The notes under the pieces were generated by a model, which saw nothing but the letters and a program-made list of their open reading frames with translations, searched no databases and was not told where the DNA came from. From Lactobacillus sp. YT155 (lineage in GTDB: Bacteria; Bacillota; Bacilli; Lactobacillales; Lactobacillaceae), in the NCBI RefSeq assembly GCF_030504545.1, contig NZ_JAUKWP010000004.1:62001-126000 (forward strand): a DNA stretch of 64,000 bases, given 5' to 3'. The translations under genes were made by a program, and so were the position numbers. This document shows, piece after piece, positions 26,775 to 35,693 of the stretch (within the stretch, counting starts at the first letter, position 1; each line of letters starts with the position of its first letter).

Positions 26775-28448
26775 TTCGTTTTGCTTTTGATGTGCTAAGT
26801 CTAACAACTCTTTAGCATTATTAATTGTCAGATCAGTAACCTTCGTTCCTGATAACATTTGAGCAATGACATCAATTCTTTGTTCATCATTTAAATTAGC
26901 AACAGCAGTCGTGGTTGAATCCGTGGTTGCTGTTTTTTTAATGTACAATTGAACATTACTCATTGCTGCTACTTGTGGTAAGTGCGTAATGCAAAGTACC
27001 TGGATCTTTTGTGCAATTAAATAAATTTTGTTGGCAATAGCTTGGGCAACCCGACCACTTACGCCTGTATCAATTTCATCAAAAACAATTGTCGAAATAT
27101 TCAAGGCTTGTGAAGTAATAACTTCTAAAGCCAACATTATTCTTGAGAGCTCACCACCTGAAGCAATTTTTGCTAAAGATTTGAAGTCTTCACCAGGATT
27201 AGTCTTTAACTCAAAATTAACCAAGTCTTTTCCGGTTTCAATAAAATCGTCAGCAACTTCAAAATTCACCCGAAATTCGGTTTTTTCCATATACAAGTCA
27301 TTTAATTGTTCTTTAATTTGACGGGATAAGTTTGTAGCTATTGTTTGACGTTCTGTATGAATTTGCTTTGCTAAACCGGTTAACTTTGTAGTTAATTGTT
27401 CAATTTCTTCTTCTAATATTTCAGGACTTGAGTTTTCATCTAAGATATCATCTAACTCAGCTTGAGCTTTCTCACCAAATTCAATTACATCATTGATAGT
27501 TGGTCCATATTTCTTTTCAAGATTTTGAAATAATTGAAGTCTTTTCTCAATTTCATCCAATCTCTGGGGATTATAATCTAAGCCATCCAATAATTGCGAA
27601 ATTGTACTCATACTATCTTGCAGATTGTAATACGATTCTGTCACCGTATCGCCAACTTGTTTGAAGTCGGCATCATAATCGGCAATTGAATTTAGTTCTT
27701 CCATAACGCCACCAGTATTATCAACAATATTCCCTGATAATTGGTCATAGGCATCACGAAGAGCTGAAGAGATTTTCTCATAATTAGCTAATTGATCACG
27801 TTGCTCTTCGAGTTCGCTTTCTTCGTTAGGAAGTAACTGAGCTTCGGTTATTTCAGAAATTTGAAAAGTTAGCATGTCTCTTCTTTGAGCTAACTCTTGG
27901 GCGTTTTTTTGGATATTTCTTAGTTTTTGTTGAGCAGACTTATACTCTTGAAAAACTGAGAAGTATTTACTCTTAAGCTGTTCTAATTCACTTCCAGCAA
28001 ACTTATCTAGAATTGTGAGATGGTTTTCTTCTTGAAGTAAACTTTGGCTTTGATTTTGTCCATGAATATCGACTAGCGTTTGACCAATCTCAGCTAGTAC
28101 TGCTAGACTTATCAATTCACCATTAGCACGACAGACATTTCGTCCATTAGCAGAGAAATCACGCTTTAAAACCAGCATTTCATCAGAAAAATCAATATCC
28201 TGTTCCTTTAAAATTGCTTGGGTATCTTTGTTTTTAGAAATATCAAATAAACCTTGAATAACAGCCTTTTCGGCACCAGTACGGATAAATTCACTGGAAC
28301 CGCGTCCACCAGTCAACAAGCCCAGTGCATCAATAATAATTGACTTCCCGGCACCAGTTTCACCGGTCATAGCTGTCATTTTGTCTTGAAATTGAATATT
28401 AACTTCATTAATAATCGCAAAATCCTTAATTAATAATTCTTTTAACAT
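26763..28448 (-). CDS. recN: DNA repair protein RecN
   Basis: RecN is an SMC-like ATPase recruited to double-strand breaks. The 561-residue protein has Walker A AMTGETGAGKSIIIDAL near residue 30, the family motif DIHGQNQSQSLL, a central coiled coil, then the LASGGELSRIMLALE signature and Walker B TIVFDEIDTGVSGR. The length is normal. It is last in the efp-to-recN unit, 8 bases after tlyA. The regulator gene argR/ahrC, which commonly lies between tlyA and recN, is missing. I see no LexA box directly upstream of it. Confidence 0.96.
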   Translation of the reverse strand: MLKELLIKDFAIINEVNIQFQDKMTAMTGETGAGKSIIIDALGLLTGGRGSSEFIRTGAEKAVIQGLFDISKNKDTQAILKEQDIDFSDEMLVLKRDFSANGRNVCRANGELISLAVLAEIGQTLVDIHGQNQSQSLLQEENHLTILDKFAGSELEQLKSKYFSVFQEYKSAQQKLRNIQKNAQELAQRRDMLTFQISEITEAQLLPNEESELEEQRDQLANYEKISSALRDAYDQLSGNIVDNTGGVMEELNSIADYDADFKQVGDTVTESYYNLQDSMSTISQLLDGLDYNPQRLDEIEKRLQLFQNLEKKYGPTINDVIEFGEKAQAELDDILDENSSPEILEEEIEQLTTKLTGLAKQIHTERQTIATNLSRQIKEQLNDLYMEKTEFRVNFEVADDFIETGKDLVNFELKTNPGEDFKSLAKIASGGELSRIMLALEVITSQALNISTIVFDEIDTGVSGRVAQAIANKIYLIAQKIQVLCITHLPQVAAMSNVQLYIKKTATTDSTTTAVANLNDEQRIDVIAQMLSGTKVTDLTINNAKELLDLAHQKQNELIS

Positions 28449-28456
28449 AGTAACCT

Positions 28457-29287
28457 CTATTTATTTAACTCGGAATACGCATTGTTAAGAACATCTTCAA
28501 TCGACAATTGAGAAGAAATACTATTTGTTCCTTCTTCCTTAGGTTTTTGGATGTGTAATAAGAACTCGATATTTCCCTCACCACCTTTAATCGGTGAATA
28601 ATCTAATCCTAAAACATTGAATCCTGTTGTTAGTGCAAAATCAATTACTTTTTGTATCACTTGTTCATGAATCTTGCGGTCACGAACAATTCCTTTTTTA
28701 CCAACGTTTTCTTTCCCGGCCTCGAACTGTGGTTTAATCAAACAAACAGCGTGAGATTCTGGAACTATAATTTCATACATCGGACCAAGAATTAACTCTA
28801 ATGAAATAAACGAGACATCTGTCATGGCAAACTCAGGTAATCCTTGATTGAAGTCTGCTGGCTTGCTGTAACGAAAGTTAACTTGTTCCATTACAACAAC
28901 TCGATTATCACTTCGTAATTTCCAAGCTAATTGATTGGTACCAACATCTAAAGCATAAACTTGTTTAGCTCCATTTTGCAGTGCAACATCAGTAAATCCA
29001 CCTGTAGACGAACCAATATCTAAACAAATTTTATCATTTAAATCAATTTCAAAGGATTGTAAGGCTTTCTCTAATTTAAAAGCACCGCGACCAACATATT
29101 TCATTGGTTCACCCTTTAAATGCAATAGTGTCTCTTCATCAATTTTTTCACCAGGCTTATCGAGACGTAAATTATCTTGATTATAGACCTCACCAGCCAT
29201 GATTGATCGTTTTGCTTGCTCTCTAGATGTGAACAAGCCTTGTTCAACTAATAGAACATCAACTCTTTGTTTTGCCAATTTATTCAC
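28457..29287 (-). CDS. tlyA: TlyA-family rRNA 2'-O-methyltransferase
   Basis: TlyA-family proteins methylate ribose of rRNA (16S C1409 and 23S C1920 in mycobacteria). The old hemolysin name is misleading. An S4 RNA-binding domain fills residues 5-65 (QRVDVLLVEQGLFTSREQAK), followed by an FtsJ-like fold with LDIGSSTGGFTDVALQNGA (SAM binding), DVSFISLELILGP and CLIKPQFEAGKENVGKKG. The 276 residues match the Firmicutes orthologue YqxC. It overlaps ispA by 8 bases. Confidence 0.92.
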   Translation of the reverse strand: MNKLAKQRVDVLLVEQGLFTSREQAKRSIMAGEVYNQDNLRLDKPGEKIDEETLLHLKGEPMKYVGRGAFKLEKALQSFEIDLNDKICLDIGSSTGGFTDVALQNGAKQVYALDVGTNQLAWKLRSDNRVVVMEQVNFRYSKPADFNQGLPEFAMTDVSFISLELILGPMYEIIVPESHAVCLIKPQFEAGKENVGKKGIVRDRKIHEQVIQKVIDFALTTGFNVLGLDYSPIKGGEGNIEFLLHIQKPKEEGTNSISSQLSIEDVLNNAYSELNK

Positions 29288-30161
29288 CTAAATCAAAGTA
29301 TTTTAAAAAATCAGTTAGTAAATCACTTGAAACACTGAGTCTATCCAAGTTATCTTGAGCAGAATCTCGTAATTCTTGTAAATATTTCTTGGCACCTTCA
29401 AGTCCTAAGAGACTTGGATAAGTATTCTTACCTTCTACACTATCTTTTTGAGCTTTTTTGCCTAATTGCTCAGTAGTCGAAGTTACATCTAGAATATCAT
29501 CCTTAACTTGAAATGCTAAACCAATTTTCTTCCCAAATTGCGAAATCTCCGCATAGTCGCGATCAGAAGCCTCTACTAAAGCAAGTGCCATTTCCAAACT
29601 AGCCAGTAACAAATCGCCAGTCTTTTGCTTATGAAGCTTTTCTAACTGGCTTTGATCTAGCACGTGTCCAGTATTGTTGATATCAAGCCATTGACCAGAA
29701 ATCATTCCGTTGGCTCCTGCTTTAGTACTCAAGATTTTTACTAATTCAATTTTTTGCTGTGCGGTAATGACTTCATTATTGCTGATAAATTCGAATGCCA
29801 TCGTCAATAAAGCATCACCGGCTAAAACGGCTGACCCTGTTCCATAGACTTTGTGATTGGTAGGTTTTCCTCTTCTTAAGTCATCATTGTCCATTTCTGG
29901 TAGGTCATCATGAATCAATGAGTACGTATGAATCAATTCTAAACTAGCAGCAACATCATAATAATTGCTTAATTGATTGACTCCAAAAGTTTGCAAGGTT
30001 GCTAAAAACAGTATTGGTCTGATTCTTTTACCACCAGCATCAAATGAGTAGCGCATCGACTCAGCCAATTCTCGATTGTTAACTTTTTGATCAATTAAAT
30101 TATCTGCTGTCAAAATTAGTTTCTCAGCATGCTCATGTTGAAAGTCTTGAAAGTTATTCAA
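29280..30161 (-). CDS. ispA: Farnesyl diphosphate synthase
   Basis: IspA condenses isopentenyl and allylic diphosphates to farnesyl diphosphate, the precursor of undecaprenyl carriers. The 293-residue polyprenyl synthetase has GGKRIRPILFLA, the first Asp-rich motif LIHDDLPEMDNDDLRRGKPT and the second one FQVKDDILD. It lies between xseB and tlyA. In Bacillus dxs follows, but there is none here, consistent with lactobacilli using the mevalonate route. Confidence 0.94.
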   Translation of the reverse strand: MNNFQDFQHEHAEKLILTADNLIDQKVNNRELAESMRYSFDAGGKRIRPILFLATLQTFGVNQLSNYYDVAASLELIHTYSLIHDDLPEMDNDDLRRGKPTNHKVYGTGSAVLAGDALLTMAFEFISNNEVITAQQKIELVKILSTKAGANGMISGQWLDINNTGHVLDQSQLEKLHKQKTGDLLLASLEMALALVEASDRDYAEISQFGKKIGLAFQVKDDILDVTSTTEQLGKKAQKDSVEGKNTYPSLLGLEGAKKYLQELRDSAQDNLDRLSVSSDLLTDFLKYFDLGE

Positions 30162-30165
30162 TTAC

Positions 30166-30396
30166 TTACTCCACATCTAATGTAGTTTCATCAAGATTCT
30201 TTTCTTGATTATCGTCAGTCATCACCTTGGTAATTGTCTTCTCTGCATCTTTAAGAGTCTTTTCAAGTGTATTGCTTAATTCAACACCCTTTTGAAACTT
30301 CTTCATTGCTTCTTCCAAGGCTACGTCACCTTGTTCTAAGTCAGAAACGATTGTTTCTAATTCTTTCATATTGTCTTCAAAAGTTTTATTTGCCAT
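30166..30396 (-). CDS. xseB: Exonuclease VII small subunit
   Basis: XseB wraps around XseA in the single-strand-specific exonuclease. The 76-residue helical hairpin has the family signature FEDNMKELETIVSDLEQGDV followed by LEEAMKKFQKGVEL. The start overlaps the xseA stop by 11 bases. The C-terminal dozen residues are acidic and variable. Confidence 0.95.
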   Translation of the reverse strand: MANKTFEDNMKELETIVSDLEQGDVALEEAMKKFQKGVELSNTLEKTLKDAEKTITKVMTDDNQEKNLDETTLDVE

Positions 30397-31729
30397 CTTC
30401 TTTTACCTCATTAACAGTCGCTTCTATTTTTCCATCAGTAACTTGAATAGTTATTGCATCTTCTTTACGAAAATCTTTACTTTGATTAATTACTTGATTA
30501 TCTTTACTTACCACTGAATAGCCACGGCTTAAAGTCTTCAATGGACTTAAACTATCAAGCTTATCAATGTTATTTTGAAATTGATTTTGCTTCTTCACTA
30601 TCTCAGTCTTAAAGTTTACTTGTAACTTATCAGTTAAAGTTTGTAATTCGATTTGTTGTTGATTTACTAATATTCGTGGACTACTGTGAATTAATCTTTG
30701 TTTTGTAAAAACCAACTCATTATTGAAATTACGCAAAATTTGTCGATAATTTACCATTAAACCGTTTTTTAATTGGTCTAACTTTTGCAGATAAACATCA
30801 TACAATCGTTGAGGATTTCTCATGATTGGTCGTTGCTTAATGTTAGATACTTGTTCTAAAAGTAATCTAATTTGTCGTTTCTGATTTGTATATAACCGAT
30901 TTCTTAGTTCACTTATTTTTAATAATAATTGATCTAGTTCAGGAGTTGCTAGTTCTGCGGCTGCAGTTGGTGTAGCAGCTCGAACATCAGCCACCAAATC
31001 GGCAATTGTCGTATCGGTTTCATGACCGACAGAAGAAATTACGGGGATGTCGCTTTCAACAATAGCTCTGGCAACTCGTTCTTCATTGAATGGCCATAAG
31101 TCTTCAATTGAACCACCACCACGACCGATGATTAAAGTATCAAAATTACCATCCTCATTGACTCGTCTAATTTGACGAACAATATCATCAGCAGCCTTGT
31201 CTCCTTGAACAGTAGCTGGATATAAGACTAGTTGCACGATTGGGAATCTTCGCATTGTTGTCGTAATAATATCTCTAATTACCGCACCCGATTCACTAGT
31301 AATCACAGCAATCCGTTTTGGGAACTGAGAAATCGGTTGTTTTGGAAGATCAAATACTCCTTCAAGTTGCAATTTTTCTTTCAATTGTTCATATGCTTGA
31401 TAAAGTGAACCAATACCATCTGGTTCCATACCTTCAACATAAATCTGATAAGTACCACTGGGTTCGTAAACAGAAATTCGACCAGTTATCAGTACTTTCA
31501 TTCCTTCTTGAGGTGCAAATTTTAATTTAGAAAAAGCACTTTTGAACATAATTGCTGAAATTTTACTGTTATCATCTTTGAGCGAAAAATACTGATGAGC
31601 ATTGGGACGCATACGAAAATTAGAAATTTCGCCGACTAAATAAACCCTACCTAGATAAGGATCAACATCAAATTTTCTTTTGATATATTGACTTAAAGCC
31701 GTTACTGTTAAGTATTTATCCCTTTGCAT
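30386..31729 (-). CDS. xseA: Exonuclease VII large subunit
   Basis: The catalytic subunit of exonuclease VII, which trims single-stranded DNA during repair. The N-terminal OB fold (YLTVTALSQYIKRKF, VYLVGEISNFR) precedes the catalytic core with ITSESGAVIRDI, IIGRGGGSIEDLWPFN, SSVGHETDTTIADLVADVRA and PTAAAELATP. A coiled coil and the ending LDSLSPLKTLSRGYSVV follow. The ATG at 31729, with AAGAG upstream, gives 447 residues; a TTG further up is less likely. It overlaps folD by 14 bases. Confidence 0.95.
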   Translation of the reverse strand: MQRDKYLTVTALSQYIKRKFDVDPYLGRVYLVGEISNFRMRPNAHQYFSLKDDNSKISAIMFKSAFSKLKFAPQEGMKVLITGRISVYEPSGTYQIYVEGMEPDGIGSLYQAYEQLKEKLQLEGVFDLPKQPISQFPKRIAVITSESGAVIRDIITTTMRRFPIVQLVLYPATVQGDKAADDIVRQIRRVNEDGNFDTLIIGRGGGSIEDLWPFNEERVARAIVESDIPVISSVGHETDTTIADLVADVRAATPTAAAELATPELDQLLLKISELRNRLYTNQKRQIRLLLEQVSNIKQRPIMRNPQRLYDVYLQKLDQLKNGLMVNYRQILRNFNNELVFTKQRLIHSSPRILVNQQQIELQTLTDKLQVNFKTEIVKKQNQFQNNIDKLDSLSPLKTLSRGYSVVSKDNQVINQSKDFRKEDAITIQVTDGKIEATVNEVKEDGK

Positions 31730-32570
31730 TAGCTCTTCTTTCTGCAATTTGTATAGTTTGATACATTAATCCGGTAATTGTCATTGGGCCGACACCACCA
31801 GGAACTGGTGTTATAAGTGATGCTTTAGGACTAACTTCGTCAAACTTAACATCCCCAGTCAACTTACCATCAACACGATTCATTCCAACATCAACTACTA
31901 CTGCCCCATCTTTAACAAAGTCGGCAGTAATGAATTCACTTCTACCGATTGCGACAATCAAAATATCAGCTTGTCTAGTAACTTCTGATAAGTTCTTGGT
32001 ATGAGAGTGAGTAATTGTCACTGTAGCGTGTGCATTGAGCATTAATGAAGCCACAGGACGACCAACAATATTACTACGACCCACAATCACAACATTTTTG
32101 CCATCAACATCAATCTTATATTTTTCTAGTAACAACATAATTCCTTTAGCGGTAGCTGGAACTTGTTGTGGGTCATTCATATATAATTTTCCTACATTAT
32201 ATGGAGCAAAACCATCTACGTCTTTAGCTGGATTGACTGCATTAACAATCGTGTCTTCATTGATATGCTTAGGAAGTGGTAACTGTACAATAAAACCATC
32301 TATATCATCACGATTGTTTAGTTTGTCAATTTCACTTAATAGCTCACTTTCACTGATTGAATCAAGCAAAAGAATTTCTTCGAAGTTAAATCCTAACTTC
32401 TCGGCACGGCGTTTCTTGTTTCTTACATATATCTCACTGGCACTGTTGTCGCCAACCATGATTACTGCCAAGCCTGGAGTTATATCTTTTTCTTTTAATT
32501 TCGCAATTCTAGTGAGCATTTCCTCGTCGAAATAACTTGCAGTTGCTTTTCCATCAAGAATATTATCCAT
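31716..32570 (-). CDS. folD: Bifunctional methylene-THF dehydrogenase/cyclohydrolase FolD
   Basis: FolD interconverts 5,10-methylene-THF, methenyl-THF and 10-formyl-THF; the last is the formyl donor for Fmt. The signatures are VGDNSASEIYVRNKKRRAEK (catalytic Lys), VQLPLPKHINED, NPAKDVDGFAP, VIVGRSNIVGRPVASLML and TPVPGGVGPMTITGLMYQT. The start is the ATG at 32570, with GGAGGCGTACTT before it (284 residues); the longer frame would run into a terminator hairpin. Confidence 0.96.
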   Translation of the reverse strand: MDNILDGKATASYFDEEMLTRIAKLKEKDITPGLAVIMVGDNSASEIYVRNKKRRAEKLGFNFEEILLLDSISESELLSEIDKLNNRDDIDGFIVQLPLPKHINEDTIVNAVNPAKDVDGFAPYNVGKLYMNDPQQVPATAKGIMLLLEKYKIDVDGKNVVIVGRSNIVGRPVASLMLNAHATVTITHSHTKNLSEVTRQADILIVAIGRSEFITADFVKDGAVVVDVGMNRVDGKLTGDVKFDEVSPKASLITPVPGGVGPMTITGLMYQTIQIAERRANAKG

Positions 32571-32587
32571 AAGTACGCCTCCAAATA

Positions 32588-32620
32588 TAAAAAGCCGGTT
32601 CACTATGACCGGCGTTTTTT
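32588..32620 (-). terminator. Terminator-like hairpin between nusB and folD
   Basis: On the minus strand GCCGGT-CATAGTGA-ACCGGC is followed by TTTTTAT. It overlaps the nusB stop and ends 17 bases before the folD ATG, so no separate folD promoter fits in between. Confidence 0.8.
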
Positions 32621-33038
32621 AATCATCAATAAAATTGGATAAAACAGCATTAATAAAGCCAGCGGCATCGTCATCACTATATTGATGAGCTAATTCAATA
32701 GCTTCATTGATACCAACTTTTTGCGGTACTTCATTGCTATATAAGATTTCAAACAATCCTAAGCGTAAAATATCTAAATTAATCACCGGCAGGCGATCAA
32801 TTGACCATTTCTTGCCTAATTTTGTTGAAATTTTCTCATCCAATCCTGTTTTACTTTGTCTAACACCATTTACAAGAAATTCTAAATAATCGGGAATCTC
32901 AACTGAATCTTCATCGTCAATAGAAAATTTGTATCTTAAGGCGTTTTCGATGGCTTCTTGTTCCGATAATTCATTAGAATCCATTGAATATAAAACTTGT
33001 AGCGCTAACTCTCTAATCTCATGACGATTTATTTCCAC
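32619..33038 (-). CDS. nusB: Transcription antitermination factor NusB
   Basis: NusB binds boxA RNA with NusE (S10) to prevent premature termination in rRNA operons. The 139-residue helical protein shows RHEIRELALQVLYSMDSNEL, then WSIDRLPVINLDILRLGLFE and GINEAIELAHQYSDDDAAGF followed by INAVLSNF, all typical. It lies between yqhY and folD. Confidence 0.96.
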   Translation of the reverse strand: MEINRHEIRELALQVLYSMDSNELSEQEAIENALRYKFSIDDEDSVEIPDYLEFLVNGVRQSKTGLDEKISTKLGKKWSIDRLPVINLDILRLGLFEILYSNEVPQKVGINEAIELAHQYSDDDAAGFINAVLSNFIDD

Positions 33039-33052
33039 AATATTCTTCCTTT

Positions 33053-33466
33053 TTATTCAGAAATTTTAATTCCTTCTATTTTCCCATTAGCCTTCTTGGC
33101 AATTAATCCCACTACATGAACATTAACATCAGTTAGTTTCAAATCAGTCATAAAAGATAATTGTTCTTTAAATGCTTTTTGAAGTTTGATTGAAACCTTA
33201 GGAACTGAAACCCCATAGTCAAAGTAGACAAAAATGTCCGCAACTAATCCATCATCAGTTTCTTTGATTGTGACACCTTTACCATGGTTATCCATGCCAA
33301 AAATTGAGTTTAAAGTTGATGATAATGAATCTCTCATATCATAAACTCCATCAACTTCTTTAGCAGCAATTCCCAGAATTGTTTCCAAGACTTTAGGTGA
33401 AACTTTTACGTCACCACTGACATTATTATTTTTTTGTTGAATTGAAATATATTTTGAATCAGACAT
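33053..33466 (-). CDS. yqhY: Asp23/Gls24-family protein YqhY
   Basis: An Asp23-family cytoplasmic protein: VLETILGIAAKEVDGVYDM near residues 26-44, ending in DVNVHVVGLIAKK. In Bacillus yqhY lies near the acetyl-CoA carboxylase genes and nusB, and loss of it upsets lipid homeostasis. The ATG at 33466 with GAAGGAGA upstream is used; the GTG at 33484 is part of that purine run. It is the second Asp23-type protein of the window. Function is unproven. Confidence 0.92.
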   Translation of the reverse strand: MSDSKYISIQQKNNNVSGDVKVSPKVLETILGIAAKEVDGVYDMRDSLSSTLNSIFGMDNHGKGVTIKETDDGLVADIFVYFDYGVSVPKVSIKLQKAFKEQLSFMTDLKLTDVNVHVVGLIAKKANGKIEGIKISE

Positions 33467-33493
33467 ATCTAAAATCTCCTTCACTGCAAATGA

Positions 33494-34057
33494 TTAGTTT
33501 GCTCTTGAAATATATGATCCGTCCTGAGTATTAATAGTCAATACATCACCACTATTAACAAAGAATGGTACTTGAACAACCAATCCTGTTTCCATAGTTG
33601 CTGGTTTTGAGCCACCTGATTGGGTATTCCCTTTAATAGTAGCTTCTGTTTCAGTAACAGCTAAATCAACGGTATTAGGAAGTTCAACCCCAAGAGTTTC
33701 TCCACCATGCATAATCACATTAACCATCATATTTTCTTTCAAATACTTAAGTTCTTCTTGAATTTGTTTTCCGTCGAGTTCAAGTTGTTCATAAGTTTCA
33801 GTATCCATGAAGACGTGATTATCACCATCAGCATATAGATATTGCATTTTCTTATTATCAATTTGAGCTTTTTCAACTTTTGCAGTTGAACGGAAAGTTT
33901 GTTCTTGCAAGGCACCTGTACGCAAATTCTTTAATTTAGATCTAACAAACGCACTACCCTTACCAGGCTTAACGTGTTGGAATTCGACCACGCGCCATAA
34001 TTCACCATCGATATCGATTGTTAAACCATTTTTAAAATCATTTACTGAAATAGACAT
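33494..34057 (-). CDS. efp: Elongation factor P
   Basis: EF-P relieves ribosomes stalled at polyproline. The 187-residue protein has the three-barrel layout, with the modified loop Lys in [18 protein letters not shown] (about residue 30) and the C-terminal signature [20 protein letters not shown] followed by [12 protein letters not shown]. No modification enzyme is seen in the window. It is first in the efp-yqhY-nusB unit and has a candidate promoter upstream. Confidence 0.97.
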   Translation of the reverse strand: MSISVNDFKNGLTIDIDGELWRVVEFQHVKPGKGSAFVRSKLKNLRTGALQEQTFRSTAKVEKAQIDNKKMQYLYADGDNHVFMDTETYEQLELDGKQIQEELKYLKENMMVNVIMHGGETLGVELPNTVDLAVTETEATIKGNTQSGGSKPATMETGLVVQVPFFVNSGDVLTINTQDGSYISRAN

Positions 34058-34088
34058 TAGTATTTCTCCTCGCTAATTTATCTTACTA

Positions 34089-34118
34089 ATAATAGCAATT
34101 ATCCACCTATAAAATCAA
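34089..34118 (-). promoter_or_regulatory. Probable promoter of efp
   Basis: On the minus strand TTGATT, an 18-base spacer and TATTAT lie between the terminator at 34147-34190 and the efp ribosome binding site. Confidence 0.6.
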
Positions 34119-34146
34119 GCTTCTTGGTACTTTATCTTTGAACAAA

Positions 34147-34190
34147 CAAAAACCTTCGCCGTTGAATTCAGTTTCAACAACCAAGGTATT
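34147..34190 (-). terminator. Terminator after the membrane protein gene at 34226
   Basis: On the minus strand a 15-base arm, ACCTTGGTTGTTGAA, pairs with TTCAACGGCGAAGGT with one mismatch, followed by TTTTTG. It separates the membrane protein from efp. Confidence 0.82.
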
Positions 34191-34225
34191 ATTTTCTATT
34201 TTTTAATTAAAGTAAAACCGGCAAT

Positions 34226-34933
34226 TTATAGTGGTCTACCAGTTCGATGCGAACGGTCAACATTTTCTTTCTCCAACCAATCAACATAATCCTTAGCAGT
34301 TTTCATTGAGACTTTTGAATTATCCATTACAACTTTCACTGCTTTTACCTTGTTGTTTTCTTTGAGAAGTTGAATTACTTCTTTTTTCTGAGTAACGGTT
34401 AAAATTTCAGATCTTACTTCAGTAACCTTATATGGAACAACATTTTTATCTTTTAATAACCATCTCATTGCATAACCAATTATCAAAAATAGAATTAGAT
34501 ATTGAATAAATCGATAACCATATAAAATAAAACTCGATACGGGTTCAATTTCCCCGCCCTTGGTAATTAAGTTAATGGAATAGCTACTAGCATAATGACC
34601 TGGAGCGTAGTTTGAGATATCTTTACCAATAACCAACTGACCCTGTGAACTATAAATCCACTCCAGTGGTTTGTTATAAATAAAGTTACCCCATGTGTCC
34701 ATCGCCATTCCCATAAATGCCGCAAAAAATGCAATCACTGTCGTAGCTGTTGGATCTTTTGTGCTTCTGACTTTATACAAGACTATGGAGAAAATAACTA
34801 ATAAAACTATGCTCCAAATTCCTTGAGTTTGCATACCACTATACATAACCCATGCAGCTCCAAAGAAGATTGCTATTCCAATTAATAGGATCCCGACTAA
34901 TATTCCTATAACTCCCACTTGTTTCTTCATCAT
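34226..34933 (-). CDS. Unknown membrane protein with an L7/L12-like C-terminal segment
   Basis: A 235-residue protein that I cannot name. Four membrane helices are visible at about residues 6-31, 38-55, 64-86 and 137-162, with an outer loop at about 87-135. The last 60 residues are soluble and include KKEVIQLLKENNKVKAVKVV followed by MDNSKVSMKTAKDYVDWLEK. That pattern resembles the C-terminal domain of ribosomal protein L7/L12, which has the form VIKxVRxxTGLGLKEAKDLVE. AGGAATTT precedes two tandem ATGs. The gene is flanked by terminators at 34147 and 35034, so it is probably transcribed alone. Function is not inferred beyond possible binding by the tail. Confidence 0.8.
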   Translation of the reverse strand: MMKKQVGVIGILVGILLIGIAIFFGAAWVMYSGMQTQGIWSIVLLVIFSIVLYKVRSTKDPTATTVIAFFAAFMGMAMDTWGNFIYNKPLEWIYSSQGQLVIGKDISNYAPGHYASSYSINLITKGGEIEPVSSFILYGYRFIQYLILFLIIGYAMRWLLKDKNVVPYKVTEVRSEILTVTQKKEVIQLLKENNKVKAVKVVMDNSKVSMKTAKDYVDWLEKENVDRSHRTGRPL

Positions 34934-35033
34934 AAATTCCTGTTCTTATATTTTTCGTATATATTCACCATTATATCAAACATAAGAAGTAAATTATTAT
35001 CACAATATATAATTATGTGTGAAAAAAGCACAA

Positions 35034-35065
35034 AAAAAGCTATCAACTGAGTTGATAGCTTTTTA
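35034..35065 (-). terminator. Terminator of the rplU-prp-rpmA operon
   Basis: The perfect stem AGCTATCAAC/GTTGATAGCT, with a four-base loop and flanking A and T runs, lies immediately after the rpmA stop. Confidence 0.92.
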
Positions 35066-35067
35066 AA

Positions 35068-35343
35068 TTAATATACTGAAACTTGTTTTTTGTTCTTGCC
35101 AAGACGTTCGAATTTAACAACGCCTTCTTTTAATGCAAACAATGTGTCATCACCACCGATACCAACATTTGTACCAGGATGGATTTTTGTTCCACGTTGT
35201 CTGAAAATGATTGATCCAGCGTTAGCACGTTGACCATCAGCAATCTTAGCACCTAGTCTACGACCAGCTGAGTCACGTCCGTTTGATGTTGATCCTCCAC
35301 CTTTATGGTGAGAGAAGAATTGTAAGTCCATTTTAAGAATCAT
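35068..35343 (-). CDS. rpmA: 50S ribosomal protein L27 with cleavable N-terminal extension
   Basis: L27 reaches towards the peptidyl transferase centre. The 91-residue precursor starts [20 protein letters not shown], a Firmicutes-type extension. By homology with Staphylococcus aureus, the protease Prp should cut after LQFF to expose the mature N-terminus SHHKGGG. The core shows [14 protein letters not shown], the adjacent [13 protein letters not shown] and [12 protein letters not shown]. The protease gene lies directly upstream in the same operon. Confidence 0.97.
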   Translation of the reverse strand: MILKMDLQFFSHHKGGGSTSNGRDSAGRRLGAKIADGQRANAGSIIFRQRGTKIHPGTNVGIGGDDTLFALKEGVVKFERLGKNKKQVSVY

Positions 35344-35357
35344 AATAATTACCTCCG

Positions 35358-35693
35358 TTAGTCAACATACTGTACAAAGACAGGATATTGTTCAACTATA
35401 CTTTTATATATTAAATTAAAGTTCTCCAAAAGTAATGCGACGTCATGATTGATGGTTTCAGAATTATCATAATCAACATGAAGTTCTAAGTAGCCACCAT
35501 TTTTTTCATCAAGTTTAACTTTTGGTTCGACACCAACAAGTTTTTCAATACTATTGTTAGTTCCAATAGAAATCACGGAAACAGCTGAACAAACAATGTC
35601 TAATTCATCATCTTCGCCGTAATCGGCATGTCCAGTTAAGATAAAATCAGTAATTCGATTTTGACTGTCTCGTTTAAAACTTGCTTTAATCAT
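35358..35693 (-). CDS. prp: L27-processing cysteine protease Prp
   Basis: Prp removes the N-terminal extension of L27 and is essential in S. aureus. The 111-residue protein carries the catalytic His in LTGHADYG (His22) and Cys in [10 protein letters not shown] (Cys35). The small alpha/beta fold and conserved acidic loop between them match the family. The gene sits between rplU and rpmA, the conserved location of ysxB. Its stop lies one base from the long rplU frame. Confidence 0.95.
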   Translation of the reverse strand: MIKASFKRDSQNRITDFILTGHADYGEDDELDIVCSAVSVISIGTNNSIEKLVGVEPKVKLDEKNGGYLELHVDYDNSETINHDVALLLENFNLIYKSIVEQYPVFVQYVD

